A stretch of DNA of 64,000 bases. Origin: Alcanivorax borkumensis SK2 (lineage in GTDB: Bacteria > Pseudomonadota > Gammaproteobacteria > Pseudomonadales > Alcanivoracaceae). A model generated the notes under the pieces. That model did not search any database. It worked only from the letters and a program-made list of their open reading frames with translations, and was not told the origin of the DNA. The DNA lies in contig NC_008260.1 of assembly GCF_000009365.1 (NCBI RefSeq), positions 338,501-402,500 on the forward strand, in the 5' to 3' direction. The position numbers were made by a program, and so were the translations under genes. This document shows, piece by piece, positions 31,779 through 38,271 of this stretch; positions within the stretch are counted from its first letter, which is position 1; each line of letters starts with the position of its first letter.

Positions 31779-32636
31779 TCACCGGTCACGCACAACGGCC
31801 AACGATATATTGTCGATCAATCGTGTTGACCCCAGTTTAGCAGCTACCGCGACGATTAGGTCAGTGTCGTCTGGCCCAGCCGGAGCAAGGGTTCTGGCGT
31901 TGGCGATGGTGATATAGTCAACGCTGAATCCAGTGCTATTCAGTGATTGGCTAGTCCGGCTTTCCAGCGCGCGATAATTTCGTTCTCCGCCGATAATCTC
32001 CGTTTTTACCTGTTGCAGGTGAGCATAGAGCTGGGGCGCGAGTGTGCGCTCACTTTCGCTCAGAAAGCCGTTGCGGGAGCTGCGTGCCAGTCCGTCGGTT
32101 TCGCGACTGGTGGCAGCACCGACAATCTTCACTGGGAACAGCAGTTCTTCACACATGCGGCGCAGAATAGCTAGTTGCTGGAAGTCCTTTTCACCGAAGA
32201 TGGCCACGTCTGGTTGCACGATGTTGAGGAGCTTGGAAACTACCGTTGTGACACCTCTGAAGTGCCCTTCGCGACTGGCGCCGCACAGATGGTCGCCCAG
32301 CTGATCTACGTCCACCCAGGTCTGGTTTTGACCTAGCGGATACATCTCCTCCACTGACGGAGCGAACAGTAGATCTGCACCGGCCTCGACTAGAGCCGCG
32401 GCGTCCGCATCCAGGGTGCGCGGGTAGCGGTCGAAATCTTCGTTAGGCCCGAACTGGGTGGGATTGACAAAAATCGATACCACGACCACATCACAGCGGG
32501 TTCGGGCTTCTCGAACCAGGCTGATATGGCCATCGTGCAGGTTGCCCATAGTGGGGACAAAGCCTACGGACTGGCCTTTGCGGTGCCAGCCGCGCACATG
32601 TTCGCGCACCTGGGCGACGGAATGAGCGGTTTGCAT
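31779..32636 (-). CDS. panC: Pantothenate synthetase PanC
   Basis: ATP-dependent ligation of pantoate and beta-alanine. The 285-residue Rossmann-type enzyme has the HIGH-like motif MGNLHDGHISLV, the SIFVNPTQFGPNEDF loop, the GEKDFQQLAILRRM motif and SSRNGFLSESER (KMSKS-like loop). It follows panB by about 150 bp and precedes panD. Confidence 0.97.
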   Translation of the reverse strand: MQTAHSVAQVREHVRGWHRKGQSVGFVPTMGNLHDGHISLVREARTRCDVVVVSIFVNPTQFGPNEDFDRYPRTLDADAAALVEAGADLLFAPSVEEMYPLGQNQTWVDVDQLGDHLCGASREGHFRGVTTVVSKLLNIVQPDVAIFGEKDFQQLAILRRMCEELLFPVKIVGAATSRETDGLARSSRNGFLSESERTLAPQLYAHLQQVKTEIIGGERNYRALESRTSQSLNSTGFSVDYITIANARTLAPAGPDDTDLIVAVAAKLGSTRLIDNISLAVVRDR

Positions 32637-32784
32637 TAGGAACCTCAGGGTATAAGAAGCTACACAACGTGGAAGATACTATGCCAACCGGCCAGGGCCC
32701 AGCCCATCCTCAGCTGGGTTTACCCTGATCATCGACGCGCTTTCGTATGTCGTGCCTTGATTCGCGCTATAGCTTGTCGCTATT

Positions 32785-33573
32785 TTAAAAACAATGTTCG
32801 TCGGCCGGGAAACTGCCGTCTTTCACCGCGTCGTCATAGGCCTTGAACGCTGCGCGCATATCGCCAGTCTCGGCCATAAAGTTACGGACGAAACGGGCAG
32901 GTTTGCCGGGGCTGATGCCGAGCATGTCATGCATCACCAGCACCTGGCCATCGCATTCCGGGGCGGCCCCGATACCGATGACCGGTGCCGCAACTTCACG
33001 GGTGATCTCTGCGCTCAGCGCTCGCGGTACGCATTCCAGAACAAACAGGGCTGTGCCTGCTTGATCGAGAATCTTGGCGGCGTTGAGCAGCTCTGCGGCA
33101 CCGTCGTCATCCTTACCTTGCACCCGGTAGCCGCCCAATGAGTTCACCGCTTGCGGGGTCAGGCCCATATGCGCGCAGACCGGAACGCCGTTACGGTTGA
33201 GAACCTCGATGGCTTCAGCCAGCCAGGCGCTGCCTTCTAGTTTTACCATGTTGGCGCCGGCTTGCATCAGCGCGGTGGCAGCGTTCAGCGTGCGCTCCAG
33301 GGTGGCAGCCCCCATAAACGGGATGTCGGCAATGATCAAACTGCCTTGATTGCCCCGGGCCACGCATTGGGTGTGATAGACCATTTGCTCCAGTGTCACC
33401 GGTACAGTGCTGGTCTGGCCCTGGATAACATTGCCTAGGGAGTCGCCGACCAGAATCGCTTCTACGCCAGCCTCGGAAATGAGTCGGGAAAAACAGGCGT
33501 CGTAAGCGGTTAGCACGGAAAATTTGCCACCGTCCTGTTTGCGCTTTTGCAGGGTTCGAATGGTAATGGACAT
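32785..33573 (-). CDS. panB: 3-methyl-2-oxobutanoate hydroxymethyltransferase PanB
   Basis: First committed step of pantothenate synthesis (ketopantoate from alpha-ketoisovalerate and methylene-THF). A TIM barrel of 262 residues with YDACFSRLISEAGVEAILVGDSLGN near the start, metal and substrate motifs GDSLGNV, MVKLEG, HMGLTPQ, and the GIGAAPECDGQVLVMHDMLG segment. Its upstream spacer holds the 140-bp inverted-repeat element described separately. Confidence 0.97.
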   Translation of the reverse strand: MSITIRTLQKRKQDGGKFSVLTAYDACFSRLISEAGVEAILVGDSLGNVIQGQTSTVPVTLEQMVYHTQCVARGNQGSLIIADIPFMGAATLERTLNAATALMQAGANMVKLEGSAWLAEAIEVLNRNGVPVCAHMGLTPQAVNSLGGYRVQGKDDDGAAELLNAAKILDQAGTALFVLECVPRALSAEITREVAAPVIGIGAAPECDGQVLVMHDMLGISPGKPARFVRNFMAETGDMRAAFKAYDDAVKDGSFPADEHCF

Positions 33574-33600
33574 GGGATACCTCCCAGGGAAATTCAGGGA

Positions 33601-33740
33601 CGAGCTACAGGCTTCAAGCTACAACACGGTCAAGTCTGTCAGGCTTCGGAGCAATATGCCCACGCGCAAACGTCCTTTGGGCTTCCCGGCTATAGTACGC
33701 ACAGGGCCATGTCGCGTTGTAGCTTGAAGCCTGTAGCTCG
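33601..33740. repeat. 140-bp element with perfect 25-bp terminal inverted repeats
   Basis: Left arm 33601-33625 (starting CGAGCTACAGGC) is the exact reverse complement of right arm 33716-33740 (ending CTGTAGCTCG), with 90 bp between. It fills most of the spacer between the deoxynucleoside kinase gene and panB. It has no ORF and no obvious target-site duplication. Shape and size resemble a miniature inverted-repeat element; at the RNA level it could also form a long stem. Similar arm vocabulary is present at 42448-42573 and 2068-2223. Confidence 0.8.
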
Positions 33741-33751
33741 AAGCTAGTTTT

Positions 33752-34453
33752 TCAGCCTACCAGTGGCCGGGGGTTAAAATAGTGGCGACCGGAGCGGATG
33801 TCCAGTAACTCGCTGATCAGCTGCTGATAGTCTCGATCATGGTTGACCAGGTCTATCTCCGCTGCGTTGACGATGAGCAGCGGGGCGCGGTCGTAAAAAT
33901 GGAAGAATTCGGTATAAGCGTTACTGAGTTTATCCAGATAATCGCTGGCAATACCCTGCTCGAAATTGTTGCCCCGGTGGCCGATACGTTGGCGCAGCAC
34001 CTGAGAGGGGGCTTGCAAGTAAATCACTAGATCCGGGCGGGGAGCGTCCACCGTTAGATGGTCATCTACATTGCTATACAGCTGAAATTCATCTTCATCG
34101 AGAGTGACCTGAGCAAACAGCCGGTTTTTGTCGATCAGAAAGTCCGCAATCCGAGGGCCGGCAAATAGATCCTGTTGCTGGACCTGACGCAGCTGGTCCG
34201 CCCGCTGAAACAAGAAGAAAAGTTCGGTCTGCAGCGCGTAGCGGGTCGGGTCCTGATAGAAGCGGGTCAGAAAGGGGTTGTCGTCGGCTTGCTCTAGTAA
34301 CAAATCATAGCCAAAGGTCATGGCCAGCCGCTTGGCCAGGCTGGTTTTCCCTGCCCCAATGGGGCCTTCCACAGCGATAAAGCGAGGCAGGGTGCCTGCT
34401 TGCCGGCGCTGTTCAATTCGTTCAGTTAAGGTTAATTCAGTCGATGAGTGCAT
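33752..34453 (-). CDS. Deoxynucleoside kinase (dNK family)
   Basis: Phosphorylates deoxynucleosides in a salvage reaction; the precise substrate (deoxyadenosine/deoxyguanosine is usual for the bacterial family) cannot be told from sequence. The 233-residue protein has Walker A VEGPIGAGKTSLAKRL at about residues 28-43, a DRSxLF-like segment changed to IDKNRLFAQVTL, and the lid Arg motif RIGHRGNNFEQG. Its start overlaps the folK end by 17 bp. A dNK gene beside folK and panB recurs in gammaproteobacteria. Confidence 0.85.
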   Translation of the reverse strand: MHSSTELTLTERIEQRRQAGTLPRFIAVEGPIGAGKTSLAKRLAMTFGYDLLLEQADDNPFLTRFYQDPTRYALQTELFFLFQRADQLRQVQQQDLFAGPRIADFLIDKNRLFAQVTLDEDEFQLYSNVDDHLTVDAPRPDLVIYLQAPSQVLRQRIGHRGNNFEQGIASDYLDKLSNAYTEFFHFYDRAPLLIVNAAEIDLVNHDRDYQQLISELLDIRSGRHYFNPRPLVG

Positions 34454-34943
34454 CGCGATCCAGTTCTGATAGCGGTGAAAGCGTTTGTTCGGTTACCTGA
34501 TCGAGGAAACTACTCAGAGCGGTGCCATCGGGCAAGATGCAGTGAGGTGCGATTTCCAGTAGCGGGTGAAGCACAAAAGCGCGTTGGGTCATTTGCGGAT
34601 GGGGGACCTGAAGGTCGACGGTGTCAATGCGTTGATCACCGAGTAATAGAATATCTAGGTCGAGGGTTCGCTCCCCCCAATGACGCAAGCGTTGACGGCC
34701 GGCGGCCAGTTCTAAGGCCTGCAGGCTATTGAGCAAGGCATGTGGCGTTAATGAGCTTTGCACTTCGGCGACAGCGTTGACGTAATCGGGTTGGTCCTGC
34801 GGGCCAATGGGGGCGCTAGTATACAGGCGGGAATGGTGTTGCAAGGTAAGGCCAGGCAGGTGTGCCATGGCCAGCAAGGCGCTGGTCAGCCGTTGTGCCG
34901 GCTGATCCAGGTTGCTTCCAAGCCCAATAAACGCTTGCATCAA
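34437..34943 (-). CDS. folK: 2-amino-4-hydroxy-6-hydroxymethyldihydropteridine pyrophosphokinase FolK
   Basis: Transfers pyrophosphate to the pterin just before FolP in folate synthesis. The 168-residue protein has FIGLGSNLDQPAQRL at the N-terminus, YTSAPIGPQDQPDYVNAVAEV, and the RHWGERTLDLDILLLGD signature followed by VPHPQMTQRAFVLHPLLEIAP. Overlaps pcnB by four bases and the kinase gene by 17, suggesting translational coupling. Confidence 0.96.
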   Translation of the reverse strand: MMQAFIGLGSNLDQPAQRLTSALLAMAHLPGLTLQHHSRLYTSAPIGPQDQPDYVNAVAEVQSSLTPHALLNSLQALELAAGRQRLRHWGERTLDLDILLLGDQRIDTVDLQVPHPQMTQRAFVLHPLLEIAPHCILPDGTALSSFLDQVTEQTLSPLSELDRDALID

Positions 34944-36319
34944 TTATCTGCAGCAGGCTTTGGCCGGCGCCGGCGGCGACGACGTTTGTTGTTGCCGCCT
35001 CCGCGGTTGCCTAGTTCGCTGATCATTTCCCGGCGACCGCTCTCATCTTCTTCCTGGTAGCGGGTCCACCAGTCGCCTAATCCTGGTTCAATTTCACCGC
35101 ATTGCTCGCGCAATAATAGGAAATCGTAGGCGGCCCGGAAACGAGGGTGCTCCATCATCGCATCAGCACGCCGGCCGGCACGTTTGTCCAGCCGCAGCTG
35201 TAGCTCCCACATTTCTCGCATCACGGTGGAGAAACGACGGGGGATAGCGGTGTGCTTGATTTGCAGGTTGAGGGCCCTGGTGGCGGACTTGTGTAGTGCC
35301 TGTGCCGGGGGTAGGCCACTAGACAAGTAACCGGTAAGACGCTGCTGGATCACCGGCCACAATAATACTGCATAGATAAAAGCGGGAGTAACGGGCTTAT
35401 CCATCAGCAGACGGCGGTCGGTGTTGTCCATAGCGGCCAGTAGCATGGCCTCCCACGTCTTGCCTTGGTCTCCTTCCAGTGCTTGCTGGGTTTCCGGAAA
35501 TAGGAAGCGGAACAGGCCCAGTTCTTGTAGCTGTTCATACGATGCTCGGGCGTGGCCGCTGAGGAAGAGTTTGAGTACCTCGTCAAATAGACGTGCGGAA
35601 GGTACCTGCAGCAATAATTCAGCCATATCTGGGATGCGACTGGCGGTACTTTTTTCTATTTCGAAGCCCAGTTTGGCGGCGAAACGGGCCGCGCGCAGCA
35701 TACGTACAGGGTCTTCGCGAAAGCGTTGCTCCGGGTCACCAATCAGGCGGATTGTTTCCTGGTCAATATCTTCCATGCTGCCGACAAAATCATGCAGGGA
35801 AAAATCAGCAATATTGTAGTACAGGGCGTTGATGGTGAAATCGCGACGCAGGGCGTCTTCTTCTATGCTGCCCCAGGTGTTATCGCGCAGTACCATGCCG
35901 GTTTCTTCATGAGCATGGTGCTTATTTCGGTCCTGGTTGTCGTCACTGGCCTTGGCTCGAAATGTGGAGACTTCAATGACTTCGCGACCAAAGCGAACAT
36001 GAACGATTTGAAAGCGTCGACCAATAATGCGGCTGCGCTTGAAAAGGCGCTGTACCTGTTCCGGGGTGGCATTGGTGGAAACGTCAAAATCCTTGGGTTC
36101 GCGACCGCAGAGGATGTCGCGCAGGCAGCCCCCGACCAGATAAGCCTCAAATCCTCCCTTGTGTAACCCGTAGAGCACATTAAGGGCGGCGCGGGAAACT
36201 TGCTGGCGGGAAATGGGATGTTGATCGCGAGGAATGACGCGGGGTTCCAGCGGGCCGGCAGAATCTGCGGAACTTGGAGTAAACCAGCGTGTCATATGTT
36301 TGAGAAGCTTGCAGGGCAT
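34940..36319 (-). CDS. pcnB: Poly(A) polymerase I PcnB
   Basis: Adds poly(A) tails that promote RNA decay. The 459-residue protein has the class II nucleotidyltransferase core: GGFEAYLVGGCLRDILCGREPKDFDVSTNATPEQV, with the two catalytic Asp in DFD, then RRRDFTINALYYN and the head/neck region. The C-terminus is strongly basic (Arg/Lys-rich last 30 residues) as in E. coli PcnB. Start MPCKLLKHM at 36319; ATG eight codons later is an alternative. It is separated from the cbrB gene by the small RNA locus, which is the same order as in Pseudomonas (cbrB-crcZ-pcnB). Confidence 0.95.
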   Translation of the reverse strand: MPCKLLKHMTRWFTPSSADSAGPLEPRVIPRDQHPISRQQVSRAALNVLYGLHKGGFEAYLVGGCLRDILCGREPKDFDVSTNATPEQVQRLFKRSRIIGRRFQIVHVRFGREVIEVSTFRAKASDDNQDRNKHHAHEETGMVLRDNTWGSIEEDALRRDFTINALYYNIADFSLHDFVGSMEDIDQETIRLIGDPEQRFREDPVRMLRAARFAAKLGFEIEKSTASRIPDMAELLLQVPSARLFDEVLKLFLSGHARASYEQLQELGLFRFLFPETQQALEGDQGKTWEAMLLAAMDNTDRRLLMDKPVTPAFIYAVLLWPVIQQRLTGYLSSGLPPAQALHKSATRALNLQIKHTAIPRRFSTVMREMWELQLRLDKRAGRRADAMMEHPRFRAAYDFLLLREQCGEIEPGLGDWWTRYQEEDESGRREMISELGNRGGGNNKRRRRRRRPKPAADN

Positions 36320-36440
36320 GCGAAAAATTCGGCCTTTAAATTAAGCAATAAGGCGGAGATAGTAGCACTTTTTTTCGCCAGTTGAGATGTCTTTGGTGTA
36401 GTAGGCCAAGCCGGCGGCGAGTGAGCGCAGACCTGAAAGC

Positions 36441-36471
36441 AAAAAGGAGCCACAACCGAAGTTGTGACTCC
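36441..36471 (-). terminator. UUCG-tetraloop terminator of the CrcZ-like RNA
   Basis: On the minus strand GGAGTCACAAC, loop TTCG, GTTGTGGCTCC (fully paired with one G-U), then TTTTT. It lies 435 bp beyond the cbrB stop with no ORF between, so it must end an RNA made from this interval or a long cbrB tail. Confidence 0.93.
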
Positions 36472-36632
36472 CATATTTTGCGCTGATTCTGTTTATTATT
36501 ATTGTTTGTGTTGTTTTCTGCCTTTTGCTGCAATCATCAGTTGCAGCTGCGCTGCATCGGCTCGTGAAATTATTGTTCTTCTTTCTTGTTGTTATTGTTT
36601 AAGCCTTAACGCCCTTGTTGTTGTTGTTTGCT
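36441..36632 (-). ncRNA. CrcZ-like small RNA with CA motifs (Hfq/Crc decoy)
   Basis: The minus strand carries three clusters of A-A-Y-A-A-Y repeats: 36629-36615 (four AAC units), 36600-36570 (AACAATAACAACAA then AAGAACAATAAT) and 36517-36491 (AACAACACAAACAATAAT onward). A UUCG terminator closes them at 36471-36441. In Pseudomonas the RNA CrcZ sits in this very place, after cbrB, and titrates Hfq/Crc through repeated AAYAAYAA motifs to relieve carbon catabolite repression. The predicted length (about 190 nt) is roughly half that of P. aeruginosa CrcZ. The 5' end is not established; I placed it just upstream of the first CA cluster. No ORF with a ribosome site fits the interval. Confidence 0.8.
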
Positions 36633-36744
36633 GGCGTGGAATTCATAGTGCCCGTCCCCCCCTGGTAATGCAACTGATCGAAAAAATGATTAAAATCATG
36701 GCCTTACATTTTTACTGGGAACCAATCTTAAATGCGGTCAGGGT

Positions 36745-36784
36745 CAGGTAACGTTTGTGTTACCTGCTTGTGTAGGGCGGTAAC
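36745..36784. promoter_or_regulatory. Palindromic upstream activating sites, probable CbrB enhancer
   Basis: CAGGTAAC (36745-36752), six bases, GTTACCTG (36759-36766) is a perfect 8-bp inverted repeat. The second half-site also forms GTTACC-N14-GGTAAC with 36779-36784. The cluster lies roughly 110-150 bp upstream of the predicted RNA start, a typical enhancer distance. CbrB is known to bind a palindrome upstream of crcZ in Pseudomonas, so these are the natural binding candidates. Confidence 0.6.
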
Positions 36785-36906
36785 ACTTGAGGTGCTTTGG
36801 GGGCGTGTTTCTGATCCTATTTCTTTTTTCGTGTCTTAAATTAAGGTTTTTCTGGATTAACCATTAATAATTGGCGAGTTGGGCTTTGTGGTCAGCTCGG
36901 GTTGGT

Positions 36907-38235
36907 TTAGCGTCGAATACTGGACTTCTTGCGCGGTATTCCCAGCCGTTGGCGTCGTTCCCATAGGCTTTTCCGGCTTATGCCCAATTTCTGAGCTAAC
37001 TCGGTTTCGGTCATGCTGTCCTGATTTTCCATCACGAAACGGGTGAAATAGTCCTCCAGAGACAGGTCTTCGCTGGGGTCTAGACTTGCTCGGCTGACTC
37101 GTTGGGGGGGGCGGCTAGGGTTTAGACCCAATTGAGCAGGACCGATACCGTCTTCTTCGGTGAGAATAATGGCTCTCTCGATAACATTTTCCAGTTCACG
37201 TACATTGCCGGGCCAGCTGTAGCTGTGCATGGCTCCCAAGGCTTGTGGCGTAAAATGTAGGTTTGGGCGGTTGAGTTTCTCACTGCCCCTTGCCAGCAGT
37301 GCGTTAGCTAGAGGCTCTAGGTCTTCGTGTCGGTCTCTGAGCGGAGGAAGGGTCAGTTCCATGACGTTGAGTCGGTAATAAAGGTCTTGACGGAAGCTGC
37401 CGTCAGTAATTCGGTTGGGTAAATCCAGTTGGTTACTGGCAAGAATGCGCACGTCGACACGGCGGGGGGACAGAGACCCTTGCCGGTGAATTTCATGATG
37501 GGTTAACAAGGTCAACAGGCGGCTTTGCACATCGCTGGCGAGCTCTCCTACTTCATCAAGAAACAAGGTTCCCCCATCCGCCTCTTCGATTCGCCCGGGC
37601 TGTTCATCATCGCCGAAGAGTTCGGTGAGTTGCAGGTTCTTGGGCAGTGCTGCGCACTGTATTGATACGAGAGGCCCGTTGATTCGTTTGCTGTGTTCGT
37701 GCAAAGCGCGGGCGGTGAGCTCTTTGCCTGTGCCTGCCTCGCCCATAATCAGAACCGGTGTGTTGGTGGGCGCCACACGGCTGATGCGGTGCTTGAGTTC
37801 CTGCATAGCGGGGCTGTCTCCGACCATATTGCGGACAGGAAAACTGCGCTCCAAATCGCGCCGTAAGGCACGGTTGCCCCGGTTTAGCCGACCCTCTTTC
37901 AGCACCCGGTCCACGGCGAGTAGCATTTCATCGTGGTCAAAGGGCTTGGGAATGTAATCCACTGCGCCCAGTCGCATGGCGTCCACCGCAGAGCGTAGGC
38001 TGGCATAGCTAGTCATGATCAGCACTGGCGTATTGCCAGCCGCCTCGATCAGATTGGTGCCGGGTTCACCGGGTAGGCGCAGGTCGCTGATGATCAGGTC
38101 GAACTGATTGAGGTTGTTCTCGAGGGCTTGCTCAACGGATTCCGCTTCTTCTACCGAGTGTTCATGGCGTACCAGCAGCTTGCGCAGAGCGCCGCGAATA
38201 ACGGGCTCATCTTCAACAATCAGAATGTGACTCAT
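36907..38235 (-). CDS. cbrB: CbrB-type NtrC-family response regulator lacking the GAFTGA loop
   Basis: Response regulator of the CbrA/CbrB carbon-nitrogen balance system. 442 residues: receiver with Asp51 in SDLRLPG and Lys97 in PKPFDHDE; AAA+ domain with Walker A GEAGTGKE (165-172), Walker B GGTLFLDE (221-228), FRQDLYYRL with the Arg finger region (281-289) and WPGNVREL (341-348); Fis-type HTH TETELAQKLGISRKSLWERR (409-428). Between ELFG (205-208) and ADGG (219-222) there are 10 residues instead of about 19, and GAFTGA, the sigma-54 contact, is absent. ATPase motifs are otherwise intact. The end of the protein is closely CbrB-like (EDLSLEDYF and the HTH). Confidence 0.92.
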   Translation of the reverse strand: MSHILIVEDEPVIRGALRKLLVRHEHSVEEAESVEQALENNLNQFDLIISDLRLPGEPGTNLIEAAGNTPVLIMTSYASLRSAVDAMRLGAVDYIPKPFDHDEMLLAVDRVLKEGRLNRGNRALRRDLERSFPVRNMVGDSPAMQELKHRISRVAPTNTPVLIMGEAGTGKELTARALHEHSKRINGPLVSIQCAALPKNLQLTELFGDDEQPGRIEEADGGTLFLDEVGELASDVQSRLLTLLTHHEIHRQGSLSPRRVDVRILASNQLDLPNRITDGSFRQDLYYRLNVMELTLPPLRDRHEDLEPLANALLARGSEKLNRPNLHFTPQALGAMHSYSWPGNVRELENVIERAIILTEEDGIGPAQLGLNPSRPPQRVSRASLDPSEDLSLEDYFTRFVMENQDSMTETELAQKLGISRKSLWERRQRLGIPRKKSSIRR

Positions 38236-38271
38236 GAATGGCTTGATCCTGTCCTGTCTTTCAACGGCGTA

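Noticed and set aside
36638..36653. Sigma-54 promoter for the CrcZ-like RNA (GGGCAC-N5-ATTC)
   Set aside because: The -24 half is fair but the -12 lacks the invariant GC. Given that CbrB lacks GAFTGA, I did not list it as a promoter.
36660..36700. IHF site between the enhancer palindromes and the small RNA
   Set aside because: The stretch is AT-rich with an ATCAG-like core, but spacing to the TTR element does not match the consensus.
36907..38235. cbrB as a frameshifted pseudogene because of the missing loop
   Set aside because: The deletion is in frame, all other motifs and the HTH are intact, and no compensating stop or frame change is present.
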